A stretch of 64,000 bases of DNA from Betaproteobacteria bacterium (GCA_016234705.1 JACRAS010000148.1:1-64000), one strand, 5' to 3'; shown: positions 26,497 through 34,745, counted from the first letter of the stretch. A program made the numbers and translations. Notes: generated by a model from the letters alone, not told the origin.

Positions 26497-27081
26497 CTAG
26501 GAACCCCGCACGGCTGCGGCAGGCAGCGGCTTGTCACGCGCTGTGTTGTGGCAGCGCCCGCACTGGGTCAAGGGAAACGCAACCGCGCCATGGCAGACCC
26601 CGCACTGCTCGCCTTGCAGGATGAGCTGCATACTGAATTTGTTGGCGCCCGCCTTCGACTTGAACAATTGCTCGTGGCAGTTGCTGCAATCGAGCCACAC
26701 GGTGTGCTGCCGGTGCGGGAAACGGACGATGGGCGTGCCGCCGCGGAGGTTAAGCAGAATGTCCGTGTCGAGAACGCGTATCTTGGTTTCCGGGAGGATG
26801 TTGGTGCGTGGATTGATGCGACCCTGTTCCAGCGCCGTTGGCCAATGCACCAGGTTTCCCGAGGGGTCTGCCGGCAAGCGTGACAGCGCTTCACCCGGTT
26901 GCTGCAACAACCGCAGTGCCGGACTCTTGGGATCGTGGATGCCGTCTTTTGCCAGCGGCACCCAGCGCCGCACCGGTTCGGCTGCGATGGGCGTCCGCGC
27001 AAACAGGATCATTGTCGCCAGCAACAGCCATATGCAGTACCTCGACCGTCGCATACTCCGCCCGCTGCGCATCCGCGCCAC
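26497..27081 (-). CDS. Triheme c7-type cytochrome (family B')
   Basis: 194 residues from GTG 27081; an internal ATG near 27054 (MRRSRYCIW) would give a cleaner signal peptide and is an alternative. After the signal comes a region with KDGIHDPKSPALRLLQQP and then FPHRQHTVWLDCSNCH, CGVCH and CGRCH, three heme motifs. It is a paralog of the C-terminal half of the protein at 28900-29901 (DGIHDP, SNCH, CGVCHGKVAFP) but lacks the N-terminal class I cytochrome domain of that protein. It begins next to the stop of the helical protein gene. Confidence 0.9.
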   Translation of the reverse strand: MARMRSGRSMRRSRYCIWLLLATMILFARTPIAAEPVRRWVPLAKDGIHDPKSPALRLLQQPGEALSRLPADPSGNLVHWPTALEQGRINPRTNILPETKIRVLDTDILLNLRGGTPIVRFPHRQHTVWLDCSNCHEQLFKSKAGANKFSMQLILQGEQCGVCHGAVAFPLTQCGRCHNTARDKPLPAAAVRGS

Positions 27082-27957
27082 CTAGCCCGGAATGAACACG
27101 CCGGCGCCGCGGATGGCGCGTATCAGCTCGCGCGTCGACTCCTCCAGCAGCCTTACCCCGGCGGCGTGGTCGGCGCCGGCGGCCGCGGCATCGGCCTGAT
27201 TACGCAACTGCAATGCTTTGGCCAGCACGGATTGCTGCTCGGTGGTGCGCGTTTTGCCGTTCAACAGCACCTTGATCAGCATCTGGTGGGTGTCGTTGCG
27301 GTCGACCTCGTAGCGGTATTCCTCTTCCCTCGTCGCAAAGTGCAGCGAGCGCACCAGCGTATCACCGCCGCGCAGCGAACTCACCGCGGCCTTGGCGAGG
27401 AGATAAGCACGGTCCAGCGCCGCGCGCCCGGCATCGAGTTTGCCCTCGCCCGCCAACCGCCGGGCGTCGCCGATCAGATTGTCGACGTCGCGGCTGGTTT
27501 CCGCCACGCCGGCAGTACCCGGTTTTTCCCCGGCGACGCGGCGAAAAGCGGCGTGCAGGGAATTGACGCTATCCAGGCGCGCTTCAAAGTCGCTGCGTGC
27601 CTTGGGCTCGGCGACTTCCCCGGGCGCCGCGGAGCGCACCGCCTCGAACATCTGCACACTTGCTTCCGGCAGCAACGCCGAGGCGCGCGCGTACTGGGCC
27701 GCCCGAAACGCGGCGCGCGCCTGGCGATAGATCTCGCGCGCTTTCTCGTGCTTTTGCCGGGCGCTTGTGTCGCCGCTCGCCTCGATCTGGCGCGCCGCCG
27801 ATGATTTTTCCAGCAGGGTTTCCACCGCTGCCAGCCGCTGTTCCAGCCGGACCCGATCCACGGCTGCATCGGCGGCTGCCGGCTGCGTGGAAACCTCCGT
27901 GGAAGCCGCTGCCGCACTCAAGACGAGCACCACCATACAGACTCGAATCGCCCTCAT
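27082..27957 (-). CDS. Helical periplasmic protein of unknown function (family H')
   Basis: 291 residues from ATG 27957, where a signal peptide (MRAIRVCMVVLVLSAAAAS) begins. The rest is Ala/Arg/Glu-rich and predicted almost fully helical, with heptad-like stretches (RLEQRLAAVETLLEKS, KHEKAREIYRQARAAF). No CxxCH and no family I recognise. It is a paralog of the next upstream protein (27980-28903): both share EYxxELERNR/EYRYEVDRN-like segments and an ALxxGxxxLxxAI C-terminus. Always flanked by c7 cytochromes here, it could be a scaffold or docking partner for them. Confidence 0.8.
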   Translation of the reverse strand: MRAIRVCMVVLVLSAAAASTEVSTQPAAADAAVDRVRLEQRLAAVETLLEKSSAARQIEASGDTSARQKHEKAREIYRQARAAFRAAQYARASALLPEASVQMFEAVRSAAPGEVAEPKARSDFEARLDSVNSLHAAFRRVAGEKPGTAGVAETSRDVDNLIGDARRLAGEGKLDAGRAALDRAYLLAKAAVSSLRGGDTLVRSLHFATREEEYRYEVDRNDTHQMLIKVLLNGKTRTTEQQSVLAKALQLRNQADAAAAGADHAAGVRLLEESTRELIRAIRGAGVFIPG

Positions 27958-27979
27958 GATCACCCCGTCACCACGGAAA

Positions 27980-28903
27980 TCATTGCGGTCTTGGATCCTG
28001 CGGCACGCGCAGCCCGGCCGCCGCCAGCGCGCTCTGCAACTGGGCCGTTCCACTGCGCAGCGCCGTCAGCGCCGAGTGATAATCCTTCGCGGCCGCGTGC
28101 CGTTGCGCCTGCTCGCGCAGTCCGCGGTTGGCATCCACGAATTGCCGGGCCTCGCGCACCGCTTCGCCGCCGGGCTTGAACCCGTCCAACGCAATCGGGA
28201 TGAGGTCGGCGTAGCTGCGGTTGCGTTCCAGCTCGTTGGCGTACTCTTCGGCCAGGGTCTCGAAACGCTGGACATACTCGATAGTCTTCGAGCCCAGCAC
28301 CCGGCCGAGGCCCATCATCAATGTTCGTTCCGCCTCGGCCAGCGACTTGTTGGCCTGCACGACCTGCTCCGATTCCGCGTGACCCTTGGCGCGGTCGACG
28401 AGCTGCGCCACTTTAACCAGCAAGGCATCGTTTGCGGCCGCCTCCGGCGGCTGCGGCCTCGCGCGCTGCAAGTGCCGCTGATAGGAAATACGCAGCGACT
28501 CGACCGAATCCAGCATTTGCGCGTAGCGCACCCGGTGCTCGACATTGCGCGCAAGCGGGTCCGGCACGAGCTGGCGCGCCTTGCCGATCAACCAGGTCGC
28601 TTGGTTGAGGTGTTTGTCCGCACCGGCGATATCATTATTCTTGATCGAGAGCACTGCATTACGGAAGTTCTCCTGCGCGCTGGCCAGAAATTTCCTGGCT
28701 TCGGCATTGTTGCCGGCCTCGATGCGCCTGATTGCCGGAGAATCGGATAGCACGCGCTTCAGAAAGGCTGCCTTCTGCTCGACGAGCTGGCGCGACGCGT
28801 TTACCGTCGGGCTTGGCACCTTGGTTTCGCCCTGGGCGGCGTACGCCGCGACGCAAGTGCCGGACGTTACCGCCAGCACGATCCACTGTAGCAGGCGCGT
28901 CAT
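27980..28903 (-). CDS. Helical periplasmic protein of unknown function (family H)
   Basis: 307 residues from ATG 28903, which overlaps the stop of the tetraheme gene by 4 bases (ATGA). A signal peptide ends near AAYAA. The mature protein is helical (LVEQKAAFLKRVL, EARKFLASAQENFRNAVLS, YQRHLQRA) with a TPR-like feel but no clear repeat. Paralog of the protein at 27082-27957; the shared core is around EEYANELERNRSYADLIPI. Function unknown. Confidence 0.8.
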   Translation of the reverse strand: MTRLLQWIVLAVTSGTCVAAYAAQGETKVPSPTVNASRQLVEQKAAFLKRVLSDSPAIRRIEAGNNAEARKFLASAQENFRNAVLSIKNNDIAGADKHLNQATWLIGKARQLVPDPLARNVEHRVRYAQMLDSVESLRISYQRHLQRARPQPPEAAANDALLVKVAQLVDRAKGHAESEQVVQANKSLAEAERTLMMGLGRVLGSKTIEYVQRFETLAEEYANELERNRSYADLIPIALDGFKPGGEAVREARQFVDANRGLREQAQRHAAAKDYHSALTALRSGTAQLQSALAAAGLRVPQDPRPQ

Positions 28904-29901
28904 GGTTTGCCTCCTCCCGCGGACTGGGCTTCGGCGATCCGCGCCTCGGCGCTTTTCTGCCGCGCGTGGCACAGCCGGCATTCCGAGATCGGAAACGCGA
29001 CCTTGCCGTGACACACGCCGCATTTCTGGCCGAGCATGATGGCGGCCATGCTGATCTGGTTGGACCCCTTCTGCGGCGTGAATATCGCCGGATGACAGTT
29101 CGAGCAATCCAGCCACTCCGTGTGCTGCTTGTGCGGAAACACAACGTCGTGCATCGAACCCTTGACTTCGCGCACGATGTTCAAGTCCATGACCGTGGCC
29201 TGGGCTTTGGGGTCGCGGACATCCCACCGCGGCTGGATTCGCTTACTGCCGAGAGCCGCACCCCAGTTCACGTAGTTGCCGAGGTTGCTGCGCGGCAGCG
29301 ACTGGAACGAGCGCAACGGCGCCTGCAACAGCGCGGTGCCCGGGCTCGCCGGATCGTGGATGCCGTCCTCGCTTGGCGGGCGGTTGCGCCCCGACGGCGC
29401 CGCCATCAGGCGATTAAAGGCGTTGGGGTCGCCGGCCTCCTGCGGCGCCGGCGCTACTGGCGCGCTCGCAACGGCGGTGCCACTTGCCTGCAGTGTTTGC
29501 GCGACCGGCTGGATTGGCGCGGCTGGCACCGCGGCCACGCCGGGTTGCGGCGGCGCGCTGTCGCCGCGCGCTTGCGCCAGCATGAAATCGACCGCCGCGC
29601 GCAGATCCGCGTCGGGGAGCGAAGCGTTGCCACCCTTGGGCGGCATAGCGCCTTTGCCTTTGATGGCGTTGGTGTATACCGGTCCGGTTCCCGCGCCGAG
29701 CCGCGCCGCCCAAGCCGCGACGTCACCAAGCTTGGGCGCCCCCGCCAGGCCGAGCGTGTGACAGGCGGCGCAAGCTGCCTGATACACCAACTTGCCCTTG
29801 GCGAGGTCCGCCGCTTTGGCATTCGGCGATTGCTGCGCGTGCGTCAAGCCGACCAACAACGCCGCGCACGCCAGCCCAACAGTAAAAAATCGAAGCTTCA
29901 T
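28900..29901 (-). CDS. Tetraheme cytochrome: class I cytochrome domain fused to a triheme c7 domain (family B)
   Basis: 333 residues with signal peptide (ends near LTHAQ). Residues about 30-110 form a class I (c5-like) cytochrome with CAACH and a distal Met in GKGAMPPKGGNASLPDADL. A Pro/Ala linker (about 115-160) leads to a c7 domain with CSNCH, CGVCH and CRLCH. The N-terminal domain resembles the single-domain cytochromes at 36224-36532 and 37884-38186, so it probably arose by fusion. It could link monoheme carriers to the multiheme chain. Confidence 0.92.
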   Translation of the reverse strand: MKLRFFTVGLACAALLVGLTHAQQSPNAKAADLAKGKLVYQAACAACHTLGLAGAPKLGDVAAWAARLGAGTGPVYTNAIKGKGAMPPKGGNASLPDADLRAAVDFMLAQARGDSAPPQPGVAAVPAAPIQPVAQTLQASGTAVASAPVAPAPQEAGDPNAFNRLMAAPSGRNRPPSEDGIHDPASPGTALLQAPLRSFQSLPRSNLGNYVNWGAALGSKRIQPRWDVRDPKAQATVMDLNIVREVKGSMHDVVFPHKQHTEWLDCSNCHPAIFTPQKGSNQISMAAIMLGQKCGVCHGKVAFPISECRLCHARQKSAEARIAEAQSAGGGKP

Positions 29902-29913
29902 CCCGGGTCGTCC

Positions 29914-30333
29914 CTATTTCTTGCCGCCGGCCGCCGGCGCCGGCGCGCCCAACAGATTGATGGTGCTCTCGTGCAACTGCGTCGGCGTGCCGGGCTTGGC
30001 GGAATGGCACAGATCGCAGTTCTCCACCGACCAGGCCACCGAACCATTATGGCAGGCGCCGCAGTATTGACCGTCAATGATTTTCAGCATGTTGATCTCG
30101 TTGCCCCCGGCCTTGAACTTTATGCCGAGGTCGGTGTGACACGCCTTGCAGCGAAAGCGCACGCGGTGGAACCAATGCGGGAACACCACCGGGCGCATGC
30201 CGGCGCCGTCGGAATAATTGTTCATGACCACGTCGCCATACTCGGCGCGTGCCGAGTGCACGCCGCCGGACAGCACCATGACAGCCGCGGCCAGCGCCGC
30301 GCACGCGGCCACCCCTTTCCAGCCGCGGCTCAC
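29914..30333 (-). CDS. Triheme c7-type cytochrome (family A)
   Basis: 139 residues from GTG 30333 with GGGAGGGG upstream. Signal peptide ends near HSARA; mature start EYGDVVMN. Heme motifs CKACH, CGACH and CDLCH with His ligands in FPHWFHRVRF. Paralog of 26108-26494, with a slightly longer Ala/Pro/Gly tail. Likely periplasmic carrier near the beta-barrel protein, whose gene ends 34 bases upstream. Confidence 0.92.
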   Translation of the reverse strand: MSRGWKGVAACAALAAAVMVLSGGVHSARAEYGDVVMNNYSDGAGMRPVVFPHWFHRVRFRCKACHTDLGIKFKAGGNEINMLKIIDGQYCGACHNGSVAWSVENCDLCHSAKPGTPTQLHESTINLLGAPAPAAGGKK

Positions 30334-30367
30334 CGCACCCCTCCCTTCGCCCGAAGTTTCTCTACCA

Positions 30368-32695
30368 CTAGTAACCTCCGAATTCCCGCATCATGCGGAA
30401 AAAAATCATGGCATCGCGCCGCCCCTCGACCTGGGCAAAGCGCATCGACAAGCCCAGCGCGACGCGCCCGATGTTGTAGTCCAGGCGCTGTTCGAACGAT
30501 TGGTTCACCCGCTCGCGTGGGGCGTCGATGTCCCCCTGCAAGCGCGACTTGAACCGCGACTCGTTGGCGCTGTAGAGGGCGCTATAGCGCAGCCGCGGCA
30601 CGTCGAACGCGCGCTGTTGAAAATAACTCAGATTGCCGCTGGTATTGAAAGTCATCCCGGTGCGCGGCGTATTGGGCGTGGCCTGGCGCACGCCTTGCAC
30701 CGTCAGGTTGGCCGCGACCGAGGCGTTGCGGCTGAACTGGACTTGGCCGCTCGCCTGGAAATTGAGCAGTTGGAAGTGGTTTTGGTTTTGGCCGCTGCTG
30801 ATCGAGTCGGCGCCGATCAGGCTCACGTAAGCGCTGGTCGCCGCGCCCCGCGACAAGCGCCACGAGGCGCTCGCATTGTGGCCGAGCGACTGCGAACCCG
30901 CGGTAACGCTGTCAAAACTGGCGCCGACGCTCTGCCCGAGACCGAAGTTGGCTTGCGAGTTCTCGCCCAAGTTCAAGCTGCGATTGAGGTTATGCCCGAA
31001 CTGGCCGCCCAGGTTTTGGCGCATGCCTTCGACAAGGCCGGTTTGGTTGGAGACGTTTGCACCGGTGTTCCAGGTGTAATTGGCCCCGAAAATCCCGACT
31101 GGATCGCCAATGCGGGTTGCGTAGGCGGTCTGTGTGGTCACAAGCCTGCTGGCCGCATCTGTAAGCAACTGCGTGACAGAGACGCTGGCGGCGAGGCTGG
31201 TTTGGCGGCTGAGCGCGTAAGTCGCGGCCAGGTTTGCGCCCAAGGTAAGAGACTGCGTTTGTGTTGCGCTATTTGCGATCGCGGAGCGGAACATGCGTGC
31301 GCCGCCGGTCACATAAAGGGGCGAGTCCTCCTCCGGGCGCCAGGTCGCGAAGGTGTTGGCCTGCGCAAAATTTGAACGATTTTCCGTGGGCACTCCGGCC
31401 GAGAGCAGACGAAAATCGCTGCTGCTCAGGCTGGCAAGGCTCTCGACCGACAACTCCGGCTCCGGACGGTAGCTATGTCGCCCATTGATCTGGCTGAACG
31501 CAGTACGCTCGCCGGTGTCGCTGCGCGTATTGCCGGTGTGGCTGCCCGACAGGTTGAACGACTGCGGGCCGGCGTCTCGGTTCATGCTCGCCGCCAGGGC
31601 ATTCACGGTATCCCGGCCGAAGGACTGCGACTCCAGCGTGCTGCGGTTGAAGCTCGCGCTGTAATTATCCCCGCCTTCGAGCGGACGATAGCTCTGGCGC
31701 ATGCCGAATCGCGTGCTGGTAATGTCGCCGCTGGTCAATTCACCGCTCGCTCGGCTGTCGCTCACGTCGAAGTAAGCGTTGAACGGAAACCGGCTTACCG
31801 GGAACAGCGTCGCCTCAGCATTGCCGGTCACCGCGTTCGATCGGGTACTGTGTGCCTGCTCGGCGGACAGGCCCGCGCCAGCGCTTTGCCGCTCCTGGCT
31901 GACGAGCAATCCCAGGCCGCCGCTCACCTGCGCGAACCATGGCTGCCAGATGTAACTGGCGCCTTTGATGTTGGCGCTTTCAATCCGCTGCAGTCGCCGC
32001 GGATTATTCCCCGAGTTGTTCATGCGAATGTCGGTCGCCATGGATCCGCCCCAGCGCACCGGTGGCAGGCCCCATCCGAACCAAGGCGGCGATACCCCGA
32101 CGATCGCGCCACTCGCCGCATCGGCGGCCGCGCCACTCGCCGCATCGGCGGCCGCGCCACTCGCCGCATCGGCGGCCGCGGACGGCTGCGGTTGTTGCGC
32201 ATCGACGCCTGCGTCTGTTGCCGTTCCCGCGCCTATGGCCTGCGCGAGCAGCAAACCGCCCACTCGCGGCCGCGGGCCCCGTTCGAACCGGCCAGGGGAT
32301 TCGGCCGAGATCGCGTCATGCGCCGTATCCTGAGAGCGAGACGGCGGGGTATTTCTGGGATTGGCGCGAACATCTTTCGTTGTTCGCACGGCGATGCCTT
32401 GCGCCAGCAGCAAACCGCCCCACCGCCGCGCTGGCAGGTCCCGTTCGAACCCGCCGCCGGGGGATGCGATAGAGACCGCGTCGTTTGCTGCATTCGGCGT
32501 GCCGGAAGACGACCGCGGTGTCTTGGGATCGGTCGCAACGTCAGTCCTCATTCTCGCGTGACCGCCCGGCGCGGGCAGCATAGCCAACTGCCCCGCCGCA
32601 GGCTGTGCGCCCGCGCTGTTGGCATGCGCGATCACGCCCGCGCACCAAGTGGCAAGTACTGTCGCGCGCCAACCGTGTTTCTCCGGGCTCCACAC
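30368..32695 (-). CDS. Predicted outer-membrane beta-barrel protein with repetitive N-terminal plug region
   Basis: 775 residues from GTG 32695. A signal peptide (about 1-30) is followed by a low-complexity region (about 45-225) built from 53-residue repeats around RxGGLLLAQxI and three AAADAASG octapeptides. From about 240 to the end the sequence alternates polar and hydrophobic residues in many amphipathic strands with aromatic girdles (SFNLSGSHTGNT, YVSLIGADS, SYFQQRAFDVPRLRYSALYSAN), and ends in REFGGY, fitting a barrel of 20 or more strands. No heme motif and no MtrB-type N-terminal CxxC. In an operon of multiheme cytochromes the obvious model is the porin of a porin-cytochrome conduit. 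Confidence 0.82.
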   Translation of the reverse strand: MWSPEKHGWRATVLATWCAGVIAHANSAGAQPAAGQLAMLPAPGGHARMRTDVATDPKTPRSSSGTPNAANDAVSIASPGGGFERDLPARRWGGLLLAQGIAVRTTKDVRANPRNTPPSRSQDTAHDAISAESPGRFERGPRPRVGGLLLAQAIGAGTATDAGVDAQQPQPSAAADAASGAAADAASGAAADAASGAIVGVSPPWFGWGLPPVRWGGSMATDIRMNNSGNNPRRLQRIESANIKGASYIWQPWFAQVSGGLGLLVSQERQSAGAGLSAEQAHSTRSNAVTGNAEATLFPVSRFPFNAYFDVSDSRASGELTSGDITSTRFGMRQSYRPLEGGDNYSASFNRSTLESQSFGRDTVNALAASMNRDAGPQSFNLSGSHTGNTRSDTGERTAFSQINGRHSYRPEPELSVESLASLSSSDFRLLSAGVPTENRSNFAQANTFATWRPEEDSPLYVTGGARMFRSAIANSATQTQSLTLGANLAATYALSRQTSLAASVSVTQLLTDAASRLVTTQTAYATRIGDPVGIFGANYTWNTGANVSNQTGLVEGMRQNLGGQFGHNLNRSLNLGENSQANFGLGQSVGASFDSVTAGSQSLGHNASASWRLSRGAATSAYVSLIGADSISSGQNQNHFQLLNFQASGQVQFSRNASVAANLTVQGVRQATPNTPRTGMTFNTSGNLSYFQQRAFDVPRLRYSALYSANESRFKSRLQGDIDAPRERVNQSFEQRLDYNIGRVALGLSMRFAQVEGRRDAMIFFRMMREFGGY
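32106..32177. repeat. Three perfect 24-bp tandem repeats inside the barrel gene
   Basis: Unit from GCGCCACTCGCC to ATCGGCGGCC, repeated three times without change; each encodes eight residues of an Ala/Ser/Asp segment. Perfect identity suggests recent or unstable expansion. Confidence 0.9.
32241..32558. repeat. Imperfect 159-bp repeats encoding the N-terminal region of the barrel protein
   Basis: TGCGCGAGCAGCAAACCGCC at 32241 recurs with one change at 32400; the protein units RxGGLLLAQxI...T..D...SPG.FERG are 53 residues apart, with a more diverged third unit next to the signal peptide. Confidence 0.7.
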
Positions 32696-32734
32696 ATCAC
32701 TCTTCTCTTCTCGTCAGTCGAGTCACGTCACCGC

Positions 32735-33763
32735 TCAATGCGCCGCTCCGGCGCCAGCCGCGCCGCTATCGCCGGCGGCAGCGCGAACGCGGTCGGCGCC
32801 GATCCTGATTTCGGCGCCGGCCCGCAACCGGGCGCGCAACTCGCGCCACTGCGTTTCCCCCTGCTCGCGCTCCCACAGCTCGGCGACGTTGCGCCGCACC
32901 TCCTGCAAGGTCCGCAACTGCGCGGGTCGACGCTCGGCAACGCGGAAAACCGCCACGCCCTCCAGCAATCTTAGCGGTTCCGAGATCGCGCCGGGCGCCA
33001 GCTTGTCGATTTCGGTCTCGACGCCCTGGGGTAAGGTGCCGCGATGACGGTATCCCATGTCGCCCCCGTCGCGCGCCGAGTCATCACCCGAATGCCGCCG
33101 CGCGAGCTCGGCAAAGTCCGCGCCATTCGCGAGTTGCCCGATAATGTCTTGTGCCTTCTGCTGCGCCTGCTCCCGCACCGAGGACGGCGAGGACGGGTCG
33201 ATCTTAAGCAGAATCATCGACAGCCGCAACTGCTCCGGTTGAATGAACAGCTCGGGATGGGATTCGTAGTAGGCGCGCAGCCCGGCCTCGGTGGACGGCG
33301 GCGCGACGCGGGTCGCCGCTTCCAACTGCGCAAGCACGCTTTGCTCTTCCAGAGCGCGCGTGAACTCCGGCAATACCCGCGCACGGTCCGCCTGCCATTG
33401 CGGATGGTCGCGATAGCGTTGTTCGTGGGCCGCAAGCTTCGCGCGCACCTGTTCCTCGTCCGCACGAATGCCGCGGCGCTGCGCTTCTTTTAACAACAAC
33501 ACCCGGTCGACCAGGTTATCGGTAACCTCGCTTCGTAGCGCGGCGAGCTGGTCTTCCGGCGGCTGGCGGTGATAATACTTCTGCCGGACCGCGGCCTGCA
33601 GCGCCGCCTCGAACTGCTGCGTGCTGATCGCCGCGCCATCGACCACTACCAGAACCGCGTCCGGCGAGCCGTCGGTGTCCGTGCCGGCGGCGGCCCAGCA
33701 AGCCGGTGCAAAAAGCCACAGCGCAGCGACGAGACCGGCTAACCCTCGCATCATTCTGGTCAC
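32735..33763 (-). CDS. Periplasmic parvulin-type peptidyl-prolyl isomerase (PpiC/SurA-like)
   Basis: 342 residues from GTG 33763 (ATGATG nine bases later is the alternative). Signal peptide to about residue 25. An N-terminal SurA-like helical chaperone part (VDGAAISTQQFEAAL, VTDNLVDRVLLLKEAQRRG) precedes a parvulin domain (about 185-285) with LRLSMILLKI, FAELARRHSGDDSARDGGD and GYRHRGTLP. It would help fold exported proteins; its place between a cytochrome gene and the barrel gene suggests it serves the barrel or the cytochromes. Confidence 0.9.
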   Translation of the reverse strand: MTRMMRGLAGLVAALWLFAPACWAAAGTDTDGSPDAVLVVVDGAAISTQQFEAALQAAVRQKYYHRQPPEDQLAALRSEVTDNLVDRVLLLKEAQRRGIRADEEQVRAKLAAHEQRYRDHPQWQADRARVLPEFTRALEEQSVLAQLEAATRVAPPSTEAGLRAYYESHPELFIQPEQLRLSMILLKIDPSSPSSVREQAQQKAQDIIGQLANGADFAELARRHSGDDSARDGGDMGYRHRGTLPQGVETEIDKLAPGAISEPLRLLEGVAVFRVAERRPAQLRTLQEVRRNVAELWEREQGETQWRELRARLRAGAEIRIGADRVRAAAGDSGAAGAGAAH

Positions 33764-33786
33764 GGCTGAGGACCTCTCAATAAAGA

Positions 33787-33813
33787 ACGGGTCAGCCCTA
33801 CCGCCTGACCCGT
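33787..33813 (-). terminator. Intercistronic hairpin after the first cytochrome gene
   Basis: ACGGGTCAG and CTGACCCGT form a perfect 9-bp stem with a 9-base loop, followed on the minus strand by TTCTTTATT. This is a partial intrinsic terminator or 3'-end stabiliser between the tetraheme gene and the rest of the operon. Confidence 0.65.
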
Positions 33814-33830
33814 GGTTGGCGAAAGCGGGA

Positions 33831-34655
33831 CTACTTAACGTGGCAGGAGAGGCACAGGGCGCTGCCGGTATTGGCAACCCGCAGGAACGTCGTATTAGAG
33901 CTGTGCGGATCGTGGCAACTGCCGCATTCGACCGAGGGGCTCACGCCGGCGCTGAAGGTGCGCCGGTAAAGAATCATGTCCGCTTTTTCGCGCGTGCCGG
34001 CGACCGCGGTGTCAACCCAAAACTGGACCAGACCATTGATCGTCGCACGGCTGACCGCTTTGAAGTCCGGGTCTTTGCAGGTGCCCGCCGCTTCGGTGAT
34101 CCCGCCGCCGCAATACTCGACGCCGATCGGATGATCGTTGCGCAGATCGGCGCTGAGATTGGTGATGCCAGCGGGCATCTGGCCGGTTGCGCCTACATAC
34201 GTCGTCCAGGTGTACCCCGCCGGTCTGGCACCTCCCGCACTGAAACCGCCAGACCCTGGCGCGTTGATCATGTTGTCCATCGCCTGGGTGCCGTCGTGGC
34301 ATGACAGACAGGCTTGCGAGACCGAGCCGACCGTCAGGACCTGACCATCGAGAGTGCCCGACTCACCACCCGTCGCACCGTAGAGCGTGTAAGTGGTCGA
34401 GGGCAGATTCTTGTTCCACAAGGGAGCGGTTCCGACCTGACTGCCGTGGGGGGTGTGGCAGAACACGCACACTTCATCGGTTCCCGCAGTAAGGTGGGCG
34501 GTTGTGGCCGTGGCCCCGGCGTTGCCCGTGCCTAGGTTATGCTTGGTGCCACTGATCTGCGCCAGCGCCGTGTCGGCTGCCATCGTTGTAAACATGACGA
34601 TACTCGCCGCGGCAATCCAGCCGCCTAGTGAATCCAGCTTACTCAGACGTTCCAT
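33831..34655 (-). CDS. Tetraheme cytochrome c with doubled CXXCH pattern, first gene of the multiheme operon
   Basis: 274 residues from ATG 34655 with AAGGAG 7 bases upstream. A signal peptide ends near TALAQ. Four heme motifs (CVFCH, CLSCH, CGSCH, CLSCH) and the landmarks KHNLG, CVFCHTPHG, PLWNKNL, CLSCHDGT, NDHPIGV and CGSCHDPH show homology to the first four-heme segment of the 860-residue cytochrome at 22463-25045. It ends in SCHVK. The strong ribosome site, the nearby sigma-54 promoter and the hairpin after it suggest it is the most abundant product of the operon. Confidence 0.94.
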   Translation of the reverse strand: MERLSKLDSLGGWIAAASIVMFTTMAADTALAQISGTKHNLGTGNAGATATTAHLTAGTDEVCVFCHTPHGSQVGTAPLWNKNLPSTTYTLYGATGGESGTLDGQVLTVGSVSQACLSCHDGTQAMDNMINAPGSGGFSAGGARPAGYTWTTYVGATGQMPAGITNLSADLRNDHPIGVEYCGGGITEAAGTCKDPDFKAVSRATINGLVQFWVDTAVAGTREKADMILYRRTFSAGVSPSVECGSCHDPHSSNTTFLRVANTGSALCLSCHVK

Positions 34656-34729
34656 GATTCGCTCCTTTCTGTTAATACCCTGTCAATGTCGTCTTGTCCG
34701 AACCCGAAAACGGTTCTCAGCGGATCATA

Positions 34730-34745
34730 TGCATCTTTCGTGCCA
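34730..34745 (-). promoter_or_regulatory. Sigma-54 (-24/-12) promoter of the multiheme operon
   Basis: On the minus strand TGGCACG-AAAG-ATGCA, one base away from TGGCACG-N4-TTGCW. Transcription would start near 34719 and give a leader of about 64 bases. No other good promoter is seen before 20001. Confidence 0.7.

Noticed and set aside
32106-32177. CRISPR-like array
   Set aside because: Units are contiguous without spacers and lie in frame within a gene.
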